Shown here: positions 9,089 through 17,376 of the stretch, in pieces
Position numbering within the stretch: the first letter of the stretch is position 1
Layout: each line of letters begins with the position of its first letter
NCBI GenBank assembly: GCA_035378845.1
Contig: DAOSUP010000002.1
Span: 90,950-154,949 of the forward strand
Direction: 5' to 3'
DNA from: JAKOUL01 sp035378845
GTDB lineage: Bacteria > Dictyoglomota > Dictyoglomia > Dictyoglomales > Dictyoglomaceae
Length of the DNA stretch: 64,000 nucleotides
Notes under the pieces: generated by a model
What the model was told of the DNA's origin: nothing
The model's input: only the letters and a program-made list of their open reading frames with translations
Databases searched by the model: none
Translations under genes and position numbers: made by a program

Positions 9089-9406
9089 ATGAATGTAGGA
9101 AATAGAATCAGAGAACTCCGAAAAAATAAAAATTTAAAATTGGAAGACCTTGCCAATATGACAGGGCTTTCCCTCTCGTATATATCGTTAGTAGAAAGAG
9201 GACTTAAGCATCCATCGTTAAAAGCTTTAGAAAAAATAGCTGATGCTTTTAATGTTCCTACCTCTTTTCTCTTTACTGAAGATAAAGAAGAAAATTTAGA
9301 AGCCTTTTTAAGAACTAATACAAACCTTGACGATGACGAAAGAAAGATGATCATCCAACTCATAAATTCCTTAGAGAAGAAAAAAAGTGTACGAAAATCT
9401 AATTAA
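9089..9406 (+). CDS. XRE-family HTH transcriptional regulator
   Basis: A 105-residue DNA-binding protein. A Cro/C1-type helix-turn-helix occupies about residues 5-58 (LEDLANMTGLSLSYISLVER). The C-terminal 45 residues are acidic then basic with no known domain. There is no clear Shine-Dalgarno before ATG 9089. The next gene, an ImmA-type protease, starts inside its last 20 bases. The pairing resembles ImmR/ImmA of mobile elements, where the protease destroys the repressor, but no other mobile-element gene is nearby, so a stress-response role is more likely here. Confidence 0.85.
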   Translation: MNVGNRIRELRKNKNLKLEDLANMTGLSLSYISLVERGLKHPSLKALEKIADAFNVPTSFLFTEDKEENLEAFLRTNTNLDDDERKMIIQLINSLEKKKSVRKSN

Positions 9407-9824
9407 AGAAATCCTTTCATATTTTTCTATAACTAAACCTCCTGTAAAGCCAGATCTTATAGCCTATGGTTTAGGAATAGATATTACAGTAGAAAAGCTA
9501 CCTGAAAAAGTTTCTGGCCTTTTGTACCTTTCCCCTAAAATACAAGTAATTATTGTAAATCGCGAACATCCCCGAGTAAGACAAAGATTCACTGTTGCTC
9601 ATGAACTTGGACATTTCTTTTTACATCAAAAAAATCCTGTATATACAGAATATTTAGACAAAGAAGAAGACACTTTTGAATATGAAGCAAATACCTTTGC
9701 TGGAAATTTATTACTTCCAGATTTTATGCTTAAAAAGTACATTTACCTTCCTTTAGAAAAAATAGCCGATATATTCTTTGTATCTAAAAGTACCGTAGAG
9801 CATAGATTAAAGTATTTTAAATAA
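9387..9824 (+). CDS. ImmA/IrrE-family metallopeptidase
   Basis: A 145-residue zinc protease of the COG2856 type with FTVAHELGHFFLH; the HExxH is His72-Glu73-His76. Such proteins cleave their XRE partner to switch on repressed genes. The GTG start at 9387 overlaps the regulator gene by 20 bases in a different frame, which implies coupled translation. In many bacteria the two domains are fused in one chain; here they are separate. The likely substrate is the upstream regulator, inferred from context. Confidence 0.85.
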   Translation: MYENLIKEILSYFSITKPPVKPDLIAYGLGIDITVEKLPEKVSGLLYLSPKIQVIIVNREHPRVRQRFTVAHELGHFFLHQKNPVYTEYLDKEEDTFEYEANTFAGNLLLPDFMLKKYIYLPLEKIADIFFVSKSTVEHRLKYFK

Positions 9825-9839
9825 ACCTTAAAATCTCTC

Positions 9840-9868
9840 TTGACAAAAAATTTAGGATTAACTATCAT
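9840..9868 (+). promoter_or_regulatory. Strong sigma-70-type promoter of the starch operon
   Basis: TTGACA (9840-9845), a 17-base spacer and TATCAT (9863-9868). The predicted transcript start is near 9875, just before two palindromic operators. It drives the barrel protein and, past a hairpin, the two starch genes. Confidence 0.7.
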
Positions 9869-9880
9869 ATTCTTATCAGC

Positions 9881-9892
9881 TAACACGTGTAA
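9881..9892. promoter_or_regulatory. LacI-type operator, copy 1
   Basis: TAACACGTGTAA contains the self-complementary core ACACGTGT (9883-9890) with a central CG, as in LacI-family operators. It starts a few bases after the predicted transcription start, a repressing position. The centre is 36 bp from the centre of the second copy. Confidence 0.6.
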
Positions 9893-9915
9893 ATAATCTT
9901 AAGAAGATTTTAAAA

Positions 9916-9929
9916 TTAACACGTGTTAA
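9916..9929. promoter_or_regulatory. LacI-type operator, copy 2
   Basis: TTAACACGTGTTAA is a perfect 14-base palindrome sharing the core ACACGTGT with copy 1. Between the two copies lies another inverted repeat, AATCTT-AAG-AAGATT (9895-9909). The regulator is not identified; a LacI-family gene exists at 31479 but is 21 kb away. Confidence 0.62.
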
Positions 9930-10016
9930 AAGGGAGGTGGGAAAAGTCTTAAAGAGATCTTAAAAACTTTTCTTAAATCATTTTTTTAAAAAATCTAAAA
10001 GGGGGTATTTAAAAAA

Positions 10017-11483
10017 ATGAAGAAATTTTTCATTCTATTTTTGAGCATTCTACTTATTAGTACTTTTGCCTATGCCCAAGAAGTCACTCTTTATGGATAC
10101 AGTGAGATAGAAGTAAGAAGTGAATTTTTAAAAGATGAAGATGGTGTCTATTCCAATACTTTAGGACCTATAAGTTTAGATTATTGGAATACTTACTTTA
10201 AGGTTAAAGCAGAGCCATCAAGCTGGCTTGAAAGCTACTTTGAACTTAAAATGTACCCTGATTTTTCTAATCTTTTTGGACCGGGAATCATTGAAGTTCA
10301 AAAAGCACATTTAATTTCAAAAAGTTCTCTTTTAACTTTAAGAGCTTACTATAAGGAAGATGCCACTCCCTTTGATGACCCATTACAATTAAACAAGCCT
10401 GGAGATCTCCCTGGCTCTTCTTGGATTTGGGGTAATGGAATTGAAGTTTCTGGAAAAGTTTTTGGTACAAACTTCCTTGCAGGCATCAATTCTTCCGATC
10501 AAATTTCCTATGTAAGAGTAAAAAAGAGCTTTGCCCCACTACTTGCAGGCTTTACTGCCATGGGAACCAACTGGGGAACAGCCAATCAAGGAAAGAGCCT
10601 ATTTGGTGTAGATGTAACAGGTAAATTAGGACCTGTTGATCTAAAGGCTGAAGGAATTTACGGAAAATGTGATTGGGGAACAGGTTCTGAAGGTGGAATG
10701 GTACTATATGCTGATCTTTCTTCTCAGCTAAATTCTCTTTTAAAGCTTTATGGAACAGCAAAGAAAGTTGACTTAGGATATATGCATCAATTTGGATGGT
10801 TTAAAACAGACCAGACTCAGCTCATCCCAGGAACCAGTGGTTCTGCTGGTACTTATGTGAAAATTGGCGCAGTAGTCACCCCATTATCCAACTTATCCAT
10901 AGAACCAATAGTAGAACTGACTAATAGAGAGGATATTACTGAAAAAACCACAGAAATCACTGGAATAGTCACCTACAATCCAACAAAACAAGTTAATCTA
11001 AAAGGTACAGTATATAATGAAAACGTAAATGGGACAAATTCTACCAGTATAACTGGAGAGGTAACATTAAAACCTGTTAAGAATACTTCAATCTATGGCA
11101 AATTACATCAACCTTTAGAAGACAAAACAGGTTATTATGCAAACATCATCCTAACACCTCTTAACAATATGACTCTCTATAGTTCAATCTCTGGTGGATT
11201 TGTTTATGATGATACCTATAACACGTTAGTTTATAATCCCAATGTCTCATTTATATTTATAAAGGGAGATTATAAATTAGCGAGAGATGTTACTCTTACA
11301 GGTCTTTATCAAAATTTCAAAAATAACACTGAGGAACATAATACATATTACTTAGCTTTAAATTTCAATAATGCCACACTATATTACGGAAAAGCACCTC
11401 TTAATAGTGATGCAGTTATAACAGAAGGAATACCTGTGGACTTTGCAAAACAAATTGGAGCTAAAATCTCCTTTGATTTCTAA
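10017..11483 (+). CDS. Secreted outer-membrane beta-barrel-like protein
   Basis: A 488-residue exported protein with signal peptide MKKFFILFLSILLISTFAYA and probable cleavage before Gln. The mature chain is rich in alternating hydrophobic/polar strands with aromatic girdle residues and ends in KISFDF; a terminal Phe is typical of barrel insertion signals. I infer a porin for maltodextrin entry or a surface protein, because it heads an operon with a secreted GH57 starch enzyme and lies behind LacI-type operators. A hairpin directly after the stop may make it more abundant than the downstream products. No specific family recognised. Confidence 0.72.
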   Translation: MKKFFILFLSILLISTFAYAQEVTLYGYSEIEVRSEFLKDEDGVYSNTLGPISLDYWNTYFKVKAEPSSWLESYFELKMYPDFSNLFGPGIIEVQKAHLISKSSLLTLRAYYKEDATPFDDPLQLNKPGDLPGSSWIWGNGIEVSGKVFGTNFLAGINSSDQISYVRVKKSFAPLLAGFTAMGTNWGTANQGKSLFGVDVTGKLGPVDLKAEGIYGKCDWGTGSEGGMVLYADLSSQLNSLLKLYGTAKKVDLGYMHQFGWFKTDQTQLIPGTSGSAGTYVKIGAVVTPLSNLSIEPIVELTNREDITEKTTEITGIVTYNPTKQVNLKGTVYNENVNGTNSTSITGEVTLKPVKNTSIYGKLHQPLEDKTGYYANIILTPLNNMTLYSSISGGFVYDDTYNTLVYNPNVSFIFIKGDYKLARDVTLTGLYQNFKNNTEEHNTYYLALNFNNATLYYGKAPLNSDAVITEGIPVDFAKQIGAKISFDF

Positions 11484-11494
11484 TAAATTTAAAT

Positions 11495-11522
11495 AATCGG
11501 GGAGGATAAAACCTCCCCGATT
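11495..11522 (+). terminator. Intercistronic hairpin after the barrel-protein gene
   Basis: AATCGGGGAGG (11495-11505) and CCTCCCCGATT (11512-11522) form a perfect 11-bp stem with loop ATAAAA. It is followed by A-rich sequence, not a U tract, so it is more likely an mRNA 3'-end stabiliser or partial terminator than a full stop. Confidence 0.6.
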
Positions 11523-11542
11523 AAAAAAGGAGGTTTCCAAAA

Positions 11543-12346
11543 ATGAAGAAATTTTTGACTTTTACATTTCTAATGCTTCTTTCTACTTTTATTTTTGCGG
11601 AACCCATCAAATATCCTTTAGTTTTCAATGATCCTGTAAATGATGATAAAGGTCCTGGAACATATACTTATCCTACTGATGCTGTCTTTAAACCTGGAAG
11701 CTTTGACTTAACAAAAGTAGTTATAGACGCAGACAATGAAAATGTATACTTTAAAATTTCCTTTAGAGCTCTTATTGAAAACCCTTGGGGAAGTCCTTTA
11801 GGTCTCTCTATTCAGACAATCCATATTTATATTGATCAGGATAACAAACCTAATTCTGGCTTTAGAGATTTTATTCCAGGAGTCAGAGCTCAGACTACTC
11901 CCGAAAGTGCGTGGGAAATAGCTATTGTTTTAGAAGGGTGGCCCACCGAATTAAAATCTTCTATAAAAAATGCAGCACCTGATATGTATAAGGCCTGTGT
12001 ATTCCCATCAAAAGGTATTACTGTAGATGAGAATACAATTGTTATTCCTGTGCCAAAGAAAAGCTTAGGGGGAAATTTTGAAAAGAATTTTGGTTTCCAA
12101 GTATTCATTTTAGGGCAAGAAGGTTTCCCAACTCAAGATCCACCTTCTTGTAGAATAAGAGAGGTAGTTTCCTCAGCTCAACAATGGAGATTTGGCGGAG
12201 GCGACGACTTCTATGGTGACCCTAATATCATTGATATGCTTGACTATGATAATATTAACCAATTTGAAGTTCTGAGCAAATACAAGAGTAATGCAAGATT
12301 TGAGAAAAATGTGTATGCTCAAATACCTTTTGTTTATGTTAAATAA
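11543..12346 (+). CDS. Secreted stand-alone glucodextranase C-terminal-domain-like protein
   Basis: A 267-residue exported protein (signal peptide MKKFLTFTFLMLLSTFIFA). Almost the whole mature chain resembles the last 260 residues of the GH57 enzyme encoded next: both have DDKGPGTYTYPTD- or DYGWGGISYPTD-type starts, an NPWGSP/NSWGSP segment and the FGGGDDxYGDPNIIDM block near the end. This module corresponds to the beta-sandwich domain C of glucodextranase-type proteins, thought to bind carbohydrate or the cell surface. There is no catalytic domain. ATG 11543 follows AAAGGAGG. I infer a surface or starch-binding accessory of the amylopullulanase. Confidence 0.75.
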   Translation: MKKFLTFTFLMLLSTFIFAEPIKYPLVFNDPVNDDKGPGTYTYPTDAVFKPGSFDLTKVVIDADNENVYFKISFRALIENPWGSPLGLSIQTIHIYIDQDNKPNSGFRDFIPGVRAQTTPESAWEIAIVLEGWPTELKSSIKNAAPDMYKACVFPSKGITVDENTIVIPVPKKSLGGNFEKNFGFQVFILGQEGFPTQDPPSCRIREVVSSAQQWRFGGGDDFYGDPNIIDMLDYDNINQFEVLSKYKSNARFEKNVYAQIPFVYVK

Positions 12347-12367
12347 AAAAATCAAGGGGGGAGATAA

Positions 12368-15300
12368 ATGAAAAAGTTTTATACTTGTTTCCTTATTGCT
12401 TTTCTTCTATTAATTTCTATAGGTACATCCGATAGTATTGGAGAACCTCCAATAAAGCTATATGTTTCCGAAACAAAAAAAGTTAATAAACCTTTATATG
12501 TAACTATAATATGGCATAATCACCAACCCTTCTATTATGATTCTTCAAATAATATGATGCTTCTTCCATGGGTTAGAATGCATGCTATAAAAGATTATTA
12601 TGATATGGCAAGTATTCTTAAAAACTATCCTCAGGTAAAAGCAAATTTTAATATGGTACCTTCTCTTATTTACCAATTAGAGCTTTACCTAAACCAACAA
12701 GTAAAAGATAAGTATTTAGTATTAACAGAAAAAGCTGCTGATGAACTTACTAATGAAGATAAAGATTTTATTCTCAGAAGGTTCTTTGATGCAAATTGGG
12801 ATAGGATAATAAGGAAATTCCCAAGGTATTGGGATCTTCTTAATAAAAGAGGACAATCAGTAAGTGATGAGGCTATATTAGATGCTATAAATAAATTTAC
12901 AGTCCAAGATTTCAGGGATCTTCAAGTATGGTTTAATTTAGCATGGTTTGACCCTGACTTCCAACAATATGATAAGGACCTGGCAAAACTTATAGAAAAG
13001 GGGAAAAATTTTACTGAAGAAGATAAAAAAATAGTAATCCAAAAACAATATGAAGTAATGGCTAAAATCCTTCCACTATACTATGAGCTTCAAAAGAAAA
13101 AACAAATTGAAGTAACCTCTACACCATTTTTCCATCCCATAATGCCTCTCCTCGCTAATTACAAATCTGCCTTAGAAGCTTCACAAGATATTGAGTTACC
13201 AAAAGCCACCATTACATATCCTGAGGATGTAGAAGCTCAGTTAAAAATGGCAGTAACATACTATAAGAAGTATTTTAAAGAAAATCCTAAAGGGCTCTGG
13301 CCTTCTGAAGGATCTGTGAGTCAAGAAATAATTCCATTAGTAAGTAGTGTGGGTATTCAGTGGATGGCAAGTGATGAAGATGTACTCTCTAAATCCTTAG
13401 GCATACCTATTTTAAGGGATACCAAAGGTAATGTTCAAAATCCTGAGGTTTTTTACAAACCATACATTGTAGAGGAAAACGGAAAGAAATTGAATATGAT
13501 CTTCAGAGATAAAAATCTTTCAGACAAGATTGGATTTGTATATAGTGGAATGAAAGGAGAAAGTGCTGCAATAGATCTCATAAATAGACTTGAAGATATA
13601 TATGAAAAAGTCAAAGATAAAGAGGGTCCTTTCTTAGTAAGTTTAATCCTTGATGGAGAAAACTGTTGGGAATATTATGAGAATGATGGGAAAGAATTCC
13701 TTAACGCCTTTTACAAACTATTAAGTGACAATCCATACATTGAAACAGTAAGAGTAAGTGATTTTCTTGCTAAATATCCACCCAAAGATACGATTCAAAG
13801 ACTGTCGGCAGGATCCTGGGTAGACGGTACTTTTCTCACGTGGATAGGAGAAGGAGAAGAAAATAAAGCTTGGGAACTTTTTGATAGAACAAGAGTTGAC
13901 TTAGTATATGCTACTGTAAAAGCAAGAAAGACATTAGCACCTACCCTTGATCCTCAAAAGCTTAAAGACAACATACAAAAAGCTTGGTTTGAACTATATG
14001 CAGCTGAAGGTAGCGACTGGTTCTGGTGGTATGGAGATGATCAAGATTCAGGAAACGACTTGGGTTTTGATCAGTTATTTAGACAGCATCTTATAAATGT
14101 CTATAAGTATATAGAAAAAGAACCTCCCTCAACACTTTTAGTACCTATTGTAAAACTTGCTGAAGAAAAACCAATACAACATCTTCAAACAAAATTTACT
14201 CCTAAAATTGATGGAAAAGTAGCACCTGAAGACGAGTGGAAATCTGCTGCCATATATGAAGCTAAGAAGGGGACAGGAATATTTGCAAAGCCTGCTGATT
14301 ATATAAACAAACTCTACTTTGGAATTGACAATGATTCTTTATATTTTCTCGTAGAGAGCAAGGAACATATTACAGAGTTCTTAAGTAAACCTTACTATCT
14401 TGCCATTTACCTATCAAATCCAAATCAAAAGGAGATAAACATATTCCCAAGAAATAGTAAGGAATCCTTAGGATATGGTATTTCTCATGAAATACTTATA
14501 GATCTTTCTAAGATTAGCTCTCTGGGAGAAGTAGAAGCAATAATAAATAAGGCTGATGGTAATAATGGATGGGTAGAAGTACAAAAATTAAAAGCTGCAA
14601 TCTCTGAAAAATATATAGAAATTGGAGTCCCATTTAAAGCTATAAATGTAAAAGGGAGAGATAGAATATCTTTCAATGTGATATTTGGGAAAGAAAAACC
14701 TGAAGATGTAGTACCCTACTATCTACCAATTTATGCGGTAATCCCTGAGGCAAAATTAGAGACCGTGTACTTCTCCATTGACGATCCTGTGGGAGATGAC
14801 TATGGTTGGGGTGGTATTTCTTATCCTACTGATCCTGTGTTTAAACCTGGAGTATTTGACATCATACACGTAGAAATGGGCAAAAGTAAGGATAATATAG
14901 TATTTAGAGTAAAAATCAGAGGAGAATTAGAAAATTCATGGGGTTCTCCTATAGGAATATCACTACAGACTATAGATGTCTATATTAATGATGGAAAGAG
15001 TAATTTACTTTACTATCAAGCTCTTCCTGGTAGACAAGCAAATATTCCTGAGGGTTGGAATAAAGCTATCTGGGTTGAAGGGTGGACTCAGGAACTGATA
15101 GAACCAACAACAGATGAGAAAGGAAAGATTCAATTAAAAGAACTAAAAGGAGTTGTGGAAACTATGGCAGATCCTACTGAAAGAACTATTATAATCTCAG
15201 TTCCTGAAAAATACCTTGGTCCTGTAACTCCTGATTGGAAGATCGTTGTTATTATGTGTGGACAAGAAGGTTATCCAAGACCTGGAAACTGGAGAGTAAG

Positions 15301-15499
15301 AGAGGTAGAAGAGACTGCAAAACAATGGAGATTTGGGGGAGGAGATGACTCCTATGGTGATCCTAATATCATTGACATGATTGTACCTCCTGGAATGAAA
15401 CAGGAACAAATTCTGTCTGAATGGATAAGCAGTGATGAAGAAGAAGAGAATAAATATGTAGAGATACCCTTAATTCCCCTTAGGATCTTGACCCAATAA
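12368..15499 (+). CDS. Secreted GH57 amylopullulanase-type enzyme with C-terminal binding modules
   Basis: A 1043-residue exported alpha-glucan hydrolase. After a signal peptide (about 1-25) the GH57 barrel shows WHNHQP (His52-Gln53-Pro54), GLWPSEG (309-315, probable nucleophile Glu314) and WMASDED (332-338, probable acid/base Asp336). Residues about 615-790 form a beta-sandwich resembling DOMON/CBM9-type modules, and about 790-1035 a glucodextranase-C-like module matching the preceding gene. It probably cleaves alpha-1,4 and alpha-1,6 bonds of starch and pullulan outside the cell. The start follows AAGGGGGGA. It ends the operon, with a terminator after the stop. Confidence 0.9.
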   Translation: MKKFYTCFLIAFLLLISIGTSDSIGEPPIKLYVSETKKVNKPLYVTIIWHNHQPFYYDSSNNMMLLPWVRMHAIKDYYDMASILKNYPQVKANFNMVPSLIYQLELYLNQQVKDKYLVLTEKAADELTNEDKDFILRRFFDANWDRIIRKFPRYWDLLNKRGQSVSDEAILDAINKFTVQDFRDLQVWFNLAWFDPDFQQYDKDLAKLIEKGKNFTEEDKKIVIQKQYEVMAKILPLYYELQKKKQIEVTSTPFFHPIMPLLANYKSALEASQDIELPKATITYPEDVEAQLKMAVTYYKKYFKENPKGLWPSEGSVSQEIIPLVSSVGIQWMASDEDVLSKSLGIPILRDTKGNVQNPEVFYKPYIVEENGKKLNMIFRDKNLSDKIGFVYSGMKGESAAIDLINRLEDIYEKVKDKEGPFLVSLILDGENCWEYYENDGKEFLNAFYKLLSDNPYIETVRVSDFLAKYPPKDTIQRLSAGSWVDGTFLTWIGEGEENKAWELFDRTRVDLVYATVKARKTLAPTLDPQKLKDNIQKAWFELYAAEGSDWFWWYGDDQDSGNDLGFDQLFRQHLINVYKYIEKEPPSTLLVPIVKLAEEKPIQHLQTKFTPKIDGKVAPEDEWKSAAIYEAKKGTGIFAKPADYINKLYFGIDNDSLYFLVESKEHITEFLSKPYYLAIYLSNPNQKEINIFPRNSKESLGYGISHEILIDLSKISSLGEVEAIINKADGNNGWVEVQKLKAAISEKYIEIGVPFKAINVKGRDRISFNVIFGKEKPEDVVPYYLPIYAVIPEAKLETVYFSIDDPVGDDYGWGGISYPTDPVFKPGVFDIIHVEMGKSKDNIVFRVKIRGELENSWGSPIGISLQTIDVYINDGKSNLLYYQALPGRQANIPEGWNKAIWVEGWTQELIEPTTDEKGKIQLKELKGVVETMADPTERTIIISVPEKYLGPVTPDWKIVVIMCGQEGYPRPGNWRVREVEETAKQWRFGGGDDSYGDPNIIDMIVPPGMKQEQILSEWISSDEEEENKYVEIPLIPLRILTQ

Positions 15500-15504
15500 T
15501 TAAG

Positions 15505-15535
15505 AAAGGAGGGGGAGCTCCCTCCTCCTTTTTCT
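15505..15535 (+). terminator. Intrinsic terminator of the starch operon
   Basis: A GC-rich inverted repeat, AGGAGGGGGAGC with its near-complement GCTCCCTCCTCCT, is followed by TTTTTCTATTTTT. It lies directly after the GH57 stop codon. Confidence 0.8.
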
Positions 15536-15606
15536 ATTTTTCCTTGATTTTCTCTAATAAAACTCTTCTCAAAAAAAATATTTAGATATAAAATTATTGA
15601 TTAGTT

Positions 15607-17376
15607 ATGTTAAAAAAGCCACTTTTAAGACATATAAAAAACTATCTTTTAGAGTATAAATGGAAGTATATCTTAGGAGCAATTTTTTTACTCCTCAGTG
15701 ATATCTTCCAAGTCATATCTCCAAAAGTTTTAGGATGGGGCATTGACTCTTTAAATAAGGGAGCCATAACTTTTAATAATCTTCTATTAATCCTTTTAAG
15801 CTTAATCTCTCTTGCAATATTAACTGCAATTTTTCGTTATTTTTGGAGAACTAGGATTCTTGCTACCGCAAGAAGAATAGAAGCTAAAATAAGAGAGAAA
15901 TTCTTCATCCATCTTCAAACATTATCGCTCAACTATTTCAATTATCATAAAACAGGTGATCTAATGGCTCTCGCAACCAATGATTTAGGAGCTGTAAGAG
16001 AAATGTTCGCCTTTGGATTAGTCATGCTTCTTGATACCATATTTCTTGGCACTCTCTCTATTCTCTCTTTATTAATCATAAGTCCAAAGCTTACCTTATA
16101 TACTATTATTCCTTTGCCTTTAATTACTCTAACCATTACTTTGTTTGGAAGGGTAACTCACAAAAGATTTAAAGCAGTACAAGAAGGATTCGCAGACCTT
16201 ACTGACAAAACCGAGGAAACTATTGCAGGGATAAGAGTAGTAAAAGCCTATGTACAAGAGGAGGAAGAGCTACAGAACTTCCTGAAAAAAGCAAAGGAGC
16301 TACTTAAAAGGAATATCAGCCTTGCAAAGGCATGGGGATTTATGTTCCCAAGTATAGAATTTCTGGCTGGATTTTCCATATTATTGGTATTCTTCTTTGG
16401 CAGTTTAGAGGTAATCAGGGGTGAAATCTCCTTAGGAGACTTTATCGCCTTTAATTCTTATTTAGGACTCCTTATATGGCCTATGAACGCTCTGGGACAG
16501 GTAGTAAACAATTTCCAAAGAGGGAAAGCATCCTTAGAAAGGCTCAATGAAGTATTTGATGAAATGCCAGATATTAAAGATACACCAAAGGCTATTAAAA
16601 AAGATAACCTTGTAGGAGAAATTGTATTTAAGAATGTTTATTTTAAATATCCATCAAGCAGCATATGGAATTTAGAGGACATATCCTTTGAAGTAAAACC
16701 TGGTAAATTTTTAGGTATTACTGGACCTGTGGGATCAGGAAAAACATCATTAGTAAGTCTTATTCCAAGGCTTTTTGACATCCAAAAAGGAGATATCTTT
16801 ATAGACAATATCCCTATTAAAAATCTTTCTTTGTATTCCTTAAGAAAAAATATAGGCTTTGTTCCTCAAGATAGCTTTTTATTCTCTGACAGTATTGCCA
16901 ATAATATTAGATTTGGAAATTCAAATCTTAGTGACGAAGAAGTCTTAGAGATTATTAAAATTGTTGCATTAGAAGAAGACTTAAAAGAATTTCCTCAAGG
17001 AATATATACCATTGTAGGAGAAAGAGGGGTCACTCTATCAGGAGGGCAAAAACAAAGAATTGCATTAGCAAGAGCGTTAGCCATAGATCCTCCTATTATT
17101 ATCCTTGATGATGCCTTATCTGCTGTGGATGCTCATACAGAGAAGCAGATTCTCTCAAATATTATGGGACTAAGAAAAAACAAAAGCTTTATAGTCATTG
17201 CACAAAGGTTATCAGTTATTCAGGAAGCTGATGAAATATTAGTATTGAAAAATGGGAAAATTACAGAACGAGGAAATCATACAGCATTAATGAAGCTTAA
17301 AGGGTTCTATGCTGGGCTTTACGAACAACAAAAGTTAGAAACTGAACTGGAGGAAAAAGATGAACCAGTATCCTGA
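15607..17376 (+). CDS. ABC exporter half-transporter with degenerate ATP site (pair 1, subunit A)
   Basis: A 589-residue exporter subunit with six membrane helices (about 1-310) followed by an ATPase domain. Walker A is GPVGSGKTS and the signature is the canonical LSGGQKQR. Walker B reads IIILDDALSAVD, with Asp instead of the catalytic Glu, and the switch His is replaced by Gln (VIAQRLS). These are the marks of the degenerate subunit of heterodimeric exporters such as TM287/288. It overlaps the next gene by 17 bases. There is no obvious ribosome site before ATG 15607. Substrate unknown; lipids or drugs are typical. Confidence 0.9.
   Translation: MLKKPLLRHIKNYLLEYKWKYILGAIFLLLSDIFQVISPKVLGWGIDSLNKGAITFNNLLLILLSLISLAILTAIFRYFWRTRILATARRIEAKIREKFFIHLQTLSLNYFNYHKTGDLMALATNDLGAVREMFAFGLVMLLDTIFLGTLSILSLLIISPKLTLYTIIPLPLITLTITLFGRVTHKRFKAVQEGFADLTDKTEETIAGIRVVKAYVQEEEELQNFLKKAKELLKRNISLAKAWGFMFPSIEFLAGFSILLVFFFGSLEVIRGEISLGDFIAFNSYLGLLIWPMNALGQVVNNFQRGKASLERLNEVFDEMPDIKDTPKAIKKDNLVGEIVFKNVYFKYPSSSIWNLEDISFEVKPGKFLGITGPVGSGKTSLVSLIPRLFDIQKGDIFIDNIPIKNLSLYSLRKNIGFVPQDSFLFSDSIANNIRFGNSNLSDEEVLEIIKIVALEEDLKEFPQGIYTIVGERGVTLSGGQKQRIALARALAIDPPIIILDDALSAVDAHTEKQILSNIMGLRKNKSFIVIAQRLSVIQEADEILVLKNGKITERGNHTALMKLKGFYAGLYEQQKLETELEEKDEPVS

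Noticed and set aside
9937..9963. Eight-residue frame starting at GTG within AGGGAGGTGG before the barrel-protein gene
   Set aside because: The start codon is part of the ribosome-site-like string itself, so initiation there is unlikely.
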